Shown: piece by piece, positions 1 through 6,950 of the stretch
How positions within the stretch are numbered: the first letter of the stretch is position 1
Layout of the letters: each line of letters opens with the position of its first letter
DNA from: JBJKRF01 sp046704785
Lineage (GTDB): Bacteria > Chloroflexota > Anaerolineae > Anaerolineales > Villigracilaceae
NCBI GenBank assembly: GCA_046704785.1
Contig: JBJKRF010000120.1
Span: 1-50,989, forward strand
Direction of reading: 5' to 3'
DNA length: 50,989 nucleotides
Program-made: the position numbers and the translations under genes
The notes under the pieces: model-generated
Databases searched by the model: none
Seen by the model: only the letters and a program-made list of their open reading frames with translations
Told to the model about the DNA's origin: nothing

Positions 1-45
1 AAAAGCAGGTTTTTTAGTGGGAATGGGGGGTATACAGGGGTTTTA

Positions 46-97
46 TGGGGGGGGCGGGGGGCGCACCCCCCCCCCCCCACCCCCACATTTACTTCCT
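46..97. repeat. G-run/C-run low-complexity patch
   Basis: A run of nearly pure G (about 47-61) is followed by a run of nearly pure C (about 65-95), which makes one large G:C inverted repeat. It codes for nothing recognisable. It sits at the very start of the window and could be a genuine extreme hairpin or a sequencing/assembly artefact; the sequence alone cannot decide. The rest of 98-200 shows no gene or clear site. Confidence 0.6.
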
Positions 98-201
98 TAC
101 CACGGGAAATCCCAAAGAACCAAAATCGAATCCGCTGCTATATAATGGGTCTGGCGATTTCGTTTTGATTTTACTCTGGAAGCAGGGAAACTGAAACAAT
201 T

Positions 202-367
202 CCAGGCAGGACCTATCAGGGTTTCACAAGAAAGGCAATATCACGGCAAGCCGCCGCTTTTCGGCGGCGTGACAGTCTCCAGACAAGCCAGGCGATTGCT
301 TCACTCCGCAATGACAACATTATAGAGGAGACAGACTGTCAGACTTTGAAGCCCAGGCAGGACCTAT
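202..367. repeat. 15-bp direct repeat pair flanking inverted repeats
   Basis: CCAGGCAGGACCTAT occurs at 202-216 and again, identical, at 353-367. Between the copies lie a 7-bp hairpin (250-256 with 262-268, T-rich loop) and a 9-bp inverted repeat, TGACAGTCT at 270-278 with AGACTGTCA at 333-341. The enclosed stretch also has a phrase (about 291-315) of the GATTGCTTC...CGCAATGAC type that I recall from intergenic repeats of environmental bacteria. No ORF is present. It looks like a small non-coding repeat element upstream of the ABC-F promoter; a MITE-like origin is only a guess. Confidence 0.55.
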
Positions 368-375
368 GATATAAT
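346..375 (+). promoter_or_regulatory. sigma70-type promoter of the ABC-F operon
   Basis: TTGAAG (346-351) and a perfect TATAAT (370-375) are separated by 18 bp. Transcription would start near 382, leaving a leader of about 144 nt before the ABC-F start codon. The spacer overlaps the second copy of the 15-bp direct repeat. Confidence 0.7.
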
Positions 376-406
376 CCCCCTGCCTCTAATCGTAGGAGCA
401 GAATCA

Positions 407-424
407 ATGACGGATAACCTGTAG
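407..424 (+). CDS. Candidate 5-codon leader peptide (MTDNL) of the ABC-F operon
   Basis: ATG ACG GAT AAC CTG TAG reads as a five-residue ORF. GGAG at 395-398 lies 8 nt upstream, a better-placed ribosome binding site than that of the ABC-F gene itself. Its last three codons (416-424) are perfectly complementary to 512-520, directly ahead of the ABC-F start. Short leader ORFs of this kind control many antibiotic-resistance genes, including ABC-F genes, through ribosome stalling. Translation is inferred from the binding site and position only. Confidence 0.5.
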   Translation: MTDNL

Positions 425-470
425 AAAACCACTTGTCTTTTCTGGGCACGACCCGCTGTTAAGATTTCAG

Positions 471-494
471 CCGAGGGCGCTTGCCCTCGGTTTT
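471..494 (+). terminator. Intrinsic terminator in the ABC-F leader (attenuator candidate)
   Basis: Perfect 8-bp stem CCGAGGGC (471-478)/GCCCTCGG (483-490), four-base loop, then TTTT. It lies between the promoter and the ABC-F start codon, so it would end transcription prematurely unless overridden. It sits inside the longer-range pairing 416-424/512-520. Confidence 0.75.
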
Positions 495-525
495 CATTTC
501 CCCACCGGGAGCTACAGGTTGAATC

Positions 526-2139
526 ATGCTTACTGCGCACCATCTCAAAAAATCCTACGGCATCCACACCATTTTACAAGACATTTCCTTCAGCATTAGC
601 GCGGGAGAACGCATCGGACTGATCGGCCCCAACGGCTGCGGCAAGACGACGCTCATGCGCATTCTGTCCGGCGTCGAACAAGCAGACCAGGGGACGGTGG
701 CTTACACACGCCCCGATTTGCGGATCGGTTACCTGGCCCAAGGCCTGGACTTCGCAGACGGACAGACGTTGCAGGCTACCCTCCGCCCCGATACCGTTTC
801 GGCAGAGGAACTCGAATCCCAGGTTGCCAGGCTGGCTGTGGCCTTATCTAAAAACCCTGGCGACGAGGCCCTGCAAACCCGTTATGACTCGACGCTGAAT
901 CAGCTCGCCAGCGCCGATGTCCAACCGGAGGGCATCCTTGGCCCTCTGGGGCTAGGCGACTTCCCGCTCGACACGCCAGTCGCCCACTTGAGCGGTGGTC
1001 AGAAAACGCGCCTGATGCTGGCACAGGTGCTACTCAACCATCCGCACCTGCTGCTGCTCGATGAACCCACCAACCACCTCGACATCTCAATGCTCGAATG
1101 GCTGGAAGACTGGCTGGCGCGCTTCCAGGGAGCCGCCCTGGTCGTTTCGCACGACCGCGCCTTTCTCGACAACAGCGTCAACCAGATACTCGACTTCGGC
1201 CCCGCCACTCATACGCTTCGCGCCTATATGGGCAACTACACAGCTTACCTGGAGCAGTACTTGAAAGAGCGCGAAAAGCAATCGCAAGCATACGCCGACC
1301 AGGTTGCAGAAATCCGGCGCATGAAACAGGACATCGCTCGCACCAAGCAACAATCCTTGAAGGTCGAACAAACCACCACACCGCGCCAGCCCGGTGTACG
1401 CCGCATTGCAAAGAAAGTAGCGAAAAAAGCTCTGTCGCGCGAGAAGAAATTGGAACGGTATCTGGAATCGGGGGAACGCATCGACAGACCACGCCCCTCC
1501 TGGCAGATCAAACTAGACTTCGACTCAGCCTCCCACCAGAGCAAGGACGTTCTTACCGCCGAAGAGTTGTGCATTGGCTACGCGCCAGAAAAACCGCTAC
1601 TGAACAACCTGAATTTGCACATCCGGGCCGGGCAGCGTATTGCCATTACCGGTTCCAACGGCGCGGGAAAAACCTCACTCATGCGAACCATCGCCGGAAC
1701 GCTGGCGCCGCTGTCGGGGAGTCTGAAGCTGGGGACCAACATCAAACTGGGCTACATGGCCCAAGAGCAGGAATTACTCGACCCGTCGCTGAGTCCGTTG
1801 GAGACGCTGCAAAGCGTGGCTTCCTTCAACGAAACGGAAGCCCGCCACTTTCTGCATTTCTTCCTTTTCAGCGGCGATGATCCGCTGCGCCCCAGTGGCA
1901 ATCTGAGCTACGGCGAACGCGCCCGCTTACAGTTGGCAATGCTCGTCGCCCAAGGTTGCACATTCTTGTTGCTCGACGAGCCCATCAATCACCTCGACAT
2001 TCCTTCGCGGGCGCGCTTTGAGCAGGCCCTGAACACCTTTAAAGGGACGGTGCTGGCCGTCGTGCACGACCGTTACTTTATCCAAAATTTCGCCGAAGAA
2101 GTGTGGACGGTCGAGAACGGGAGCGTGAAAACATGGTAA
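526..2139 (+). CDS. ABC-F family ATPase, possible antibiotic-resistance (ribosome protection) type
   Basis: Soluble protein of 537 residues with two ABC cassettes and no membrane segment, the ABC-F layout of translation factors that act at the ribosomal E site. Cassette 1 has Walker A GPNGCGKTT (about 34-42), signature LSGGQ (about 155) and Walker B LLLLDEPTNHLD (about 175-186). A charged coiled-coil linker follows (about 242-325). Cassette 2 has GSNGAGKTS (about 376-384), signature LSYGE (about 460) and LLLDEPINHLD. The long basic linker, the promoter-leader-terminator architecture upstream and the overlapping aminoglycoside-type nucleotidyltransferase all favour an antibiotic-resistance ABC-F over the housekeeping EttA/Uup types, but substrate cannot be read from sequence. 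The only Shine-Dalgarno-like sequence close enough to the ATG (AGG at 516-518) falls in a segment that can pair with the leader ORF. Confidence 0.88.
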   Translation: MLTAHHLKKSYGIHTILQDISFSISAGERIGLIGPNGCGKTTLMRILSGVEQADQGTVAYTRPDLRIGYLAQGLDFADGQTLQATLRPDTVSAEELESQVARLAVALSKNPGDEALQTRYDSTLNQLASADVQPEGILGPLGLGDFPLDTPVAHLSGGQKTRLMLAQVLLNHPHLLLLDEPTNHLDISMLEWLEDWLARFQGAALVVSHDRAFLDNSVNQILDFGPATHTLRAYMGNYTAYLEQYLKEREKQSQAYADQVAEIRRMKQDIARTKQQSLKVEQTTTPRQPGVRRIAKKVAKKALSREKKLERYLESGERIDRPRPSWQIKLDFDSASHQSKDVLTAEELCIGYAPEKPLLNNLNLHIRAGQRIAITGSNGAGKTSLMRTIAGTLAPLSGSLKLGTNIKLGYMAQEQELLDPSLSPLETLQSVASFNETEARHFLHFFLFSGDDPLRPSGNLSYGERARLQLAMLVAQGCTFLLLDEPINHLDIPSRARFEQALNTFKGTVLAVVHDRYFIQNFAEEVWTVENGSVKTW

Positions 2140-2900
2140 ACGGCCCCACCCCCTACCCGGATGTCAACGAAACCTTGAACCGATTGTGCGCCAAAGTCAC
2201 GGCGCTTCTGGGCAAACAGTTTGTGGGCATGTATCTCTATGGCTCGCTTTCCAGTGGGGATTTCAACCCGGAGAGCAGCGACATTGATTTTGTCGTCGTT
2301 ACCGAGTCAGTTTTATCGCCGGAAAGGATTGCCGCCCTGGAGAGACTTCACCAGGCGCTTTGGGCAAGCGGCTCGAAATGGGCCGCTAAGCTGGAAGGCT
2401 CCTACCTCCCCAAAGCCCTGATGCGCCGCCACGACCCGCACGGCCCGGCCTGCCCGATCGTCAACGAGGGGCACTTTTACGTGGGCCGGCACGGCAGCGA
2501 TTGGATGATCCAGCGACAGGTAATCCGCGAAGGCGTCGTCGTCCGCGGCCCCAATCCCAAGACGCTGATCGACCCCGTTTCGGCGAACGACATCCGGGCC
2601 GCCATTCGAGGCATACTACGGGAATGGTGGTTTCCCATGTTGGACGATGCCGCCTGGCTGCGCGAACACGGCAGCGCCTATCACGCCTTCGCCGTACTGA
2701 CAATGTGCCGCGCCCTGTACGGTCTCCGCTACGGGCGTATTCTTTCCAAGCCAGCGGCGGCGCGTTGGGCGCAGTCCGAATTTGGCGATCAATGGCGGAT
2801 GTTAATCCAGAAGGCGCTGGCTGCCCAAAGCGGAGCGCAGGCCGGGTTTCTCGACGAAACATTGAGATTGATCCGGTTTACCAGGGAACAAAGCGGCTGA
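2133..2900 (+). CDS. AadA-like aminoglycoside nucleotidyltransferase
   Basis: About 255 residues, the usual length of the ANT(3'')/ANT(9) AadA family, which adenylylates streptomycin, spectinomycin or related drugs. The nucleotidyltransferase signature is complete: G37-S38, then D50 and D52 in SSDIDF. E88 in the AKLEGS segment sits where AadA enzymes carry a catalytic glutamate. The C-terminal helical half has the CRALYGLRYGRILSKPAAA block typical of the family. The ATG at 2133 is preferred over an in-frame GTG at 2103 because GGAG lies about 10 nt upstream and the start overlaps the ABC-F stop (ATGGTAA), pointing to translational coupling. Drug specificity is unknown; a non-resistance nucleotidyltransferase role is possible. 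Confidence 0.85.
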   Translation: MVNGPTPYPDVNETLNRLCAKVTALLGKQFVGMYLYGSLSSGDFNPESSDIDFVVVTESVLSPERIAALERLHQALWASGSKWAAKLEGSYLPKALMRRHDPHGPACPIVNEGHFYVGRHGSDWMIQRQVIREGVVVRGPNPKTLIDPVSANDIRAAIRGILREWWFPMLDDAAWLREHGSAYHAFAVLTMCRALYGLRYGRILSKPAAARWAQSEFGDQWRMLIQKALAAQSGAQAGFLDETLRLIRFTREQSG

Positions 2901-2935
2901 GGCCCATTTCAGGAAAGCCCATCACCGGCTCCTTG

Positions 2936-2944
2936 TGTTAGAAT
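2936..2944 (+). promoter_or_regulatory. Candidate extended -10 element just before the envelope lipoprotein
   Basis: TGTTAGAAT fits an extended -10 (TGn-TAGAAT) and ends 7 nt before the ATG at 2952, so the transcript would be leaderless or nearly so. No convincing -35 is visible. Confidence 0.4.
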
Positions 2945-2951
2945 TCAGGCC

Positions 2952-4157
2952 ATGAAACGCCTTTTCTGGCTGGCACTGGCATTGGCGTTGGGCGCCTGCC
3001 AATCACAGCCACAGACGACGAATGTGTACCTTCAGGTGGGTGACCAATTCACCACGCTGCAAACCAAGAATTTGGCCCCCATGGCCCTGGCCGCCCAGGC
3101 CGGACTGAAACTCGCGCCAGCCGACAAGTTCTACTACAACGGCAACGAACTCCCCGCCGATTTTACGCTGCCAGACGCAACATCTTACACGCTGCAACTG
3201 CGCCACGCTGTCGCAGTGACTCTCAAATCACCGGATGGCACGACCACCTTCGACTCGACGGCGCAGACCATCGGGCAGGCGTTGGAAGGGGCCGGTGTGC
3301 AGTTGACCGTCAACGATTTCGTCGACCCGCCGGTGGAGACCCCGCTCGACGGCCCCGTCAGCGTGACGTACCGCCCGGCACAGGATTTCACTATCAGCGT
3401 GGACGGCCAATCGCTGGCGATAAAATCGTCGGCACAGACCGTCGGGCAAGTACTGGCCGAGGCGGGAGTCGCGCTCGAAGGGCTGGATACCAGCCAGCCG
3501 GAGGCGTCGGCGCCAACCCCTAAAAATGGGCAAATCCAGGTCACACGGGTAAGTGAGACCCTGACGCTGAACCAAAAATCCATCCCCTTCAAAACGACCT
3601 ACCAGTATTCGTCCGATCTACCGCTGGACACGCAAAACATCCTCCAGACCGGTGAACCGGGGCTGGCAGTCACTCGCACGCGTGTGCGCTTAGAAGATGG
3701 GAAAGAAGTCTCGCACACCACCGAAGCCGAGACGGTGCTGCGCCCTGCACAGGATCAGATCGTTGGCTATGGGACGAAAGTGGTGCTGCAAAGCATCAAG
3801 ACCGGCGGCGGGCAGTCTCTGCAATACTGGCGCTCGATGCGTATCTACACCACCTGGTACTCGCCCTGCCATTCCGGAGTTAGCCGCTGTTCCTACGGCA
3901 CCGTCAGCGGACTGCCCGTACAGCGCGGTGTGGTGGCCGTGACGCGCGCCTGGTACAACCTGCTGGCCGGCCAACAGGTTTACGTGCCGGGTTATGGCGT
4001 GGCGACCATCGGGGACGTGGGCGGTGGTTTTCCCGATGACCGCCCCTGGATGGACCTAGCCTACGCCGACAGCGATCCCGGCGACCACCTGAGTGGTTGG
4101 GTTACGGTATATTTCCTGGCGCCAGCCCCACAAAATGTTCCCTACAACTTGCCTTAA
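2952..4157 (+). CDS. Lipoprotein with DUF348, G5 and 3D-like domains (YabE/Rpf-like cell-wall protein)
   Basis: Starts with a lipoprotein signal peptide: basic MKRL, hydrophobic stretch and lipobox LGAC with the acylated Cys at 16. Two DUF348-type ubiquitin-like modules follow (about 90-140 and 146-200), then a G5 domain (about 205-280) and a C-terminal 3D-like double-psi barrel (about 296-395) with TWYSP and GDVGGGFPDDRPWMDLAY. This is the architecture of YabE and related resuscitation-type wall proteins; the 3D domain is related to lytic transglycosylase folds, so a role in peptidoglycan turnover outside the membrane is likely. Catalytic activity is not proven. Its stop overlaps the next ATG (TAATG), so it is co-translated with the LCP gene. 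Confidence 0.82.
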   Translation: MKRLFWLALALALGACQSQPQTTNVYLQVGDQFTTLQTKNLAPMALAAQAGLKLAPADKFYYNGNELPADFTLPDATSYTLQLRHAVAVTLKSPDGTTTFDSTAQTIGQALEGAGVQLTVNDFVDPPVETPLDGPVSVTYRPAQDFTISVDGQSLAIKSSAQTVGQVLAEAGVALEGLDTSQPEASAPTPKNGQIQVTRVSETLTLNQKSIPFKTTYQYSSDLPLDTQNILQTGEPGLAVTRTRVRLEDGKEVSHTTEAETVLRPAQDQIVGYGTKVVLQSIKTGGGQSLQYWRSMRIYTTWYSPCHSGVSRCSYGTVSGLPVQRGVVAVTRAWYNLLAGQQVYVPGYGVATIGDVGGGFPDDRPWMDLAYADSDPGDHLSGWVTVYFLAPAPQNVPYNLP

Positions 4158-5332
4158 TGTCTCGTCTTGAACGCAGTATTCTATATCCCCTGGCAATCAT
4201 CGCCGTCATCATCTGGTGCGTTGTCGTCTATAAACTTTACCAGGCTTGGCAAACGCCGCTTGGTCCCAGCATGGCCCTGCCAACTTTGTCGGCTGGAGAA
4301 CAAGCCAGCACACAAGTTGCATTGGCTGGAACCGCCGGCCCGACCAGCACACTGATTCCCGGTCAGCCTACGCTCACGCCCTATCAGGTTGCCACCAACG
4401 GCGCGCCGCTGTGCGGCGGGCCGGATGTAATGACCATCCTGGCCATCGGCTCGGACACGCGCGCCACCAGTTACCTGTACGGGTTGAGCGATGTTATTCG
4501 CCTGGTGCGCATCGATTTTGTGACGCCGCGCGTCAACGTGCTCGACTTTCCGCGCGACCTGTGGGTACAAATCCCCGATATTTCCAGCCACTACGGCATC
4601 GATCACGGCAAACTCAACCAGGCCTACTTATACGGAAATCCGGGCATGGGCTACTACGACGGTCCCGGCCAGGGACCGGGGCTGCTGGCACGCACCCTGG
4701 AACTAAATTTTGGCGCTCACCCCGACCATTACATCGCGGCCAATATGCAAACCTTCGTAAAACTGGTAGACGATGTGGGCGGTATCAACATCTACCTGCC
4801 CTACGATGTCGACGGGCGCAAAGCCGATCAGCCCAACCGCATGGATCTGTATTTTCCTGCCGGGCCCCACCATCTCAACGGCGAGCAGGCCCTGATGCTG
4901 GCGCGCATCCGACAGTACACGGTCTTCCAACGCACCGACCAGCAAAACCACATACTGTGCGGCCTGCGGGACGCCCTGCTCAGTCCCAGCAATATTCCGA
5001 AACTTCCCAAGATCATCGACGCCTTCGACGGCGCCGTGCAGACCGATTTGAGCGCCCAGCAGATCAGCCAATTGGCCTGCTTGTTGCCACACCTGAATTC
5101 CAAAAATATTACCTTCGTCAGCTTTCCCACCGACCTGCTCAAAGGCACCAGCATCTACGATAAAGACATGAAGCAAAACGTATTCATCTGGGACGCCGAC
5201 TTCAACACATTGCGAATCTTCGTCTCTGCCTTCAACACGGGCATTTGGCCGGCCCCCTCGAGCGCCGTCCCGCCCCTGGTTACAAGCACTCCTTCGCTGG
5301 CCGGCGAGGAAGCGCAATACTCCTGCCCCTGA
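4157..5332 (+). CDS. LytR-CpsA-Psr (LCP) family protein
   Basis: 391 residues: a short cytoplasmic N-terminus, one membrane anchor (about 8-27), a Thr/Pro/Ser linker (about 30-85) and an LCP domain (about 92-280). Hallmarks are ILAIGSDTR (about 94-102), SDVIRLVRID, the arginine/aspartate pair in FPRDLWV (about 132-137), and the late block LNGEQALMLARIRQ. LCP enzymes transfer glycopolymers from polyprenyl-pyrophosphate carriers onto peptidoglycan or other acceptors at the outer face of the membrane. The ATG at 4157 is chosen because it overlaps the preceding stop by one base and directly precedes the membrane anchor; an in-frame TTG at 4097 would add 20 residues of poor context. It lies between a wall-remodelling lipoprotein and rsmA. 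Confidence 0.88.
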   Translation: MSRLERSILYPLAIIAVIIWCVVVYKLYQAWQTPLGPSMALPTLSAGEQASTQVALAGTAGPTSTLIPGQPTLTPYQVATNGAPLCGGPDVMTILAIGSDTRATSYLYGLSDVIRLVRIDFVTPRVNVLDFPRDLWVQIPDISSHYGIDHGKLNQAYLYGNPGMGYYDGPGQGPGLLARTLELNFGAHPDHYIAANMQTFVKLVDDVGGINIYLPYDVDGRKADQPNRMDLYFPAGPHHLNGEQALMLARIRQYTVFQRTDQQNHILCGLRDALLSPSNIPKLPKIIDAFDGAVQTDLSAQQISQLACLLPHLNSKNITFVSFPTDLLKGTSIYDKDMKQNVFIWDADFNTLRIFVSAFNTGIWPAPSSAVPPLVTSTPSLAGEEAQYSCP

Positions 5333-5334
5333 TA

Positions 5335-6174
5335 ATGGTTACGCCTCCCCCGCTAAACGCCGCTGCCCTGCTGCGCGAACATGGTCTCCAGGCAAAAAAG
5401 AGCCTTGGGCAGAATTTCCTGCAAGACGTAACCGCGCTGGAAAAAATTGTCGCAACGGCTGAAATTCAGCCGGACGATTCCGTGCTCGAAATTGGACCCG
5501 GCCTGGGGAGTCTGACCCGTTACCTGGCCTTGTCTGCCCGGTCGGTAACGGCGATCGAACTGGACCGCAAGTTGATTCCCGTTTTGGAGTCATTACTGGC
5601 CCCCTATCCCAACGTGCACCTCGTGGCCGGCGACATCCTGAAACACTCCCCTGTCAGCCTGGTCGACGCCGACGATTACCTGGTCGTCGCCAACATCCCT
5701 TACTACATCACCTCGGCCGTCTTCCGGCGGCTGCTCGAAGCGCCGCGGCGTCCGCGCCGCATCGTCCTAACCGTCCAGAAAGAAGTTGCCGGGCGCATCT
5801 GCGCCGCAGCGGGCGAAATGAGTCTGCTGGCGTTGAGCGTCCAGGTGTATGGCCGGCCCAAAGTCGCGGCAATGATCCCTGCCGGAGCGTTCTATCCACC
5901 CCCAAAAGTGGATTCGGCCATCCTACGAGTCGACCTGCACCCTTCGCCGTTGATCCCCTTCGAAGAGCTGGATCGATTCTTCGCGTTGGCCAAAGCTGGA
6001 TTCAGCCAGAAACGCAAAACCCTGCGCAACGCACTCGCAGGGGGATTGCACATCCCCGCATCACAAGCAGCCAGCTTGCTGGAGGCCGCCGGGATAGACC
6101 CACAACGCCGCGCCGAGACGTTGAGTCTGGCGGCGTGGAAGCGACTTACGCACATCAAAAGCGGGACGGCTTAA
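5335..6174 (+). CDS. rsmA: 16S rRNA adenine-N6,N6-dimethyltransferase RsmA (KsgA)
   Basis: 279 residues, normal for the family. It dimethylates the two adjacent adenines in the helix-45 loop of 16S rRNA late in 30S assembly, using S-adenosylmethionine. Motifs seen: LGQNFLQD near the N-terminus, SAM-binding VLEIGPGLGSLT, acidic IELDRKL, and catalytic NIPYYITS. The C-terminal small domain carries FSQKRKTLRN, typical of RsmA. The ATG at 5335 lies two bases past the LCP stop (TGATAATG); an in-frame upstream extension into the LCP gene lacks family similarity. The stop codon sits in the centre of a palindromic bidirectional terminator. Confidence 0.96.
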   Translation: MVTPPPLNAAALLREHGLQAKKSLGQNFLQDVTALEKIVATAEIQPDDSVLEIGPGLGSLTRYLALSARSVTAIELDRKLIPVLESLLAPYPNVHLVAGDILKHSPVSLVDADDYLVVANIPYYITSAVFRRLLEAPRRPRRIVLTVQKEVAGRICAAAGEMSLLALSVQVYGRPKVAAMIPAGAFYPPPKVDSAILRVDLHPSPLIPFEELDRFFALAKAGFSQKRKTLRNALAGGLHIPASQAASLLEAAGIDPQRRAETLSLAAWKRLTHIKSGTA

Positions 6175-6186
6175 GCCGTCCCGCTT
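6159..6186. terminator. Perfect 28-bp palindrome, bidirectional terminator shared by two stop codons
   Basis: AAGCGGGACGGC (6159-6170), TTAA, GCCGTCCCGCTT (6175-6186). Both the rsmA stop (6172-6174) and the stop of the converging glycosyltransferase (6171-6173, minus) lie in the central TTAA. The minus-strand side has a T4 tract and is the better terminator; the plus-strand side has only a short, interrupted T tract. Confidence 0.75.
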
Positions 6187-6938
6187 ACCGTGCTATTTCT
6201 TCGCGCCGCTTTTCCCTTTTTGAGCAAATCCCGGTACGCCCATTTGACCTGCCAGACGTGCAATGCCGCTTCCACCTGGATGGCGAAAGACATTTTCGAC
6301 TTTCCCCAGCGCCGGTCGGCAAAATAGATGGGCACCTGCGCAAAACGATATTTCAGGCAATACGCCATGTACGTCATTTCGACGGTAAAGACGTAACCGT
6401 TGGCCCGAACACGCTCCAGGGGCATCTCTTGCAGCACCTCACGACGCCACAGGCGATAGCCGGTGGTCACATCACGCAGTTCGAAACCCAGGATCGTGCG
6501 AGCATAGAAATTTCCGAAACCCGAAAGCCATTTTCGCCAGAGCGGCCAGCGCACGTCCACGTTACCTCCGTCGACATAACGCGAACCAAGCACAACATCA
6601 GCGTTGTCCAACGCCTGGTGCATCGGAACCAAACTGCCGGGATCGTGGGAAAAATCCGCATCCATCTGACCGATCACGTCGGCCCCTTGCGCGATGGCCT
6701 GCTCGAAACCATCCATATAAGCCGTCCGCAGACCAAGCTTACCAACACGGTGGATGACAGACACGTGCGCCGGATCTTTTTGCGCCAGTTCATCGGCCAC
6801 CTTTCCGGTGCCGTCCGGGCTGCCATCGTCGACAACCAGGATGCTTAGATTCTGCAAAGGAAGCGCAAATAAAGCGGAGACCAACTTTGGAAGGTTCTCC
6901 GCTTCGTTATAGGTTGGAACAATAACCGTCGTTTTCAA
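6171..6938 (-). CDS. GT2 glycosyltransferase, polyprenol-phosphate mannosyltransferase (DPM1) type
   Basis: 255 residues without membrane segments, matching the catalytic-only form of dolichol/polyprenol monophosphate mannose synthase. It would move a sugar from a nucleotide donor to a polyprenyl phosphate at the inner membrane face, supplying GT-C enzymes such as those at 16.6-18.2, 22.5-23.5 and 44.3-48.5 kb. GT-A motifs: VPTYNEAENL, VVDDGSPDGT, QMDADFSHDP as the DxD region, and the late GKSKM acceptor-site segment. It starts at a TTG with GGGGGAA just upstream and follows the response-regulator gene by 12 bp, so it is the last gene of the four-gene minus operon. The actual sugar is not known. 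Confidence 0.87.
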   Translation of the reverse strand: MKTTVIVPTYNEAENLPKLVSALFALPLQNLSILVVDDGSPDGTGKVADELAQKDPAHVSVIHRVGKLGLRTAYMDGFEQAIAQGADVIGQMDADFSHDPGSLVPMHQALDNADVVLGSRYVDGGNVDVRWPLWRKWLSGFGNFYARTILGFELRDVTTGYRLWRREVLQEMPLERVRANGYVFTVEMTYMAYCLKYRFAQVPIYFADRRWGKSKMSFAIQVEAALHVWQVKWAYRDLLKKGKAARRNSTVSGTA

Positions 6939-6950
6939 CGGTTCCCCCGT

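Noticed and set aside
2103..2132. GTG start upstream of the nucleotidyltransferase
   Set aside because: It would add ten residues rich in Arg/Glu read from the ABC-F frame; the ATG at 2133 has a ribosome site and fits family length.
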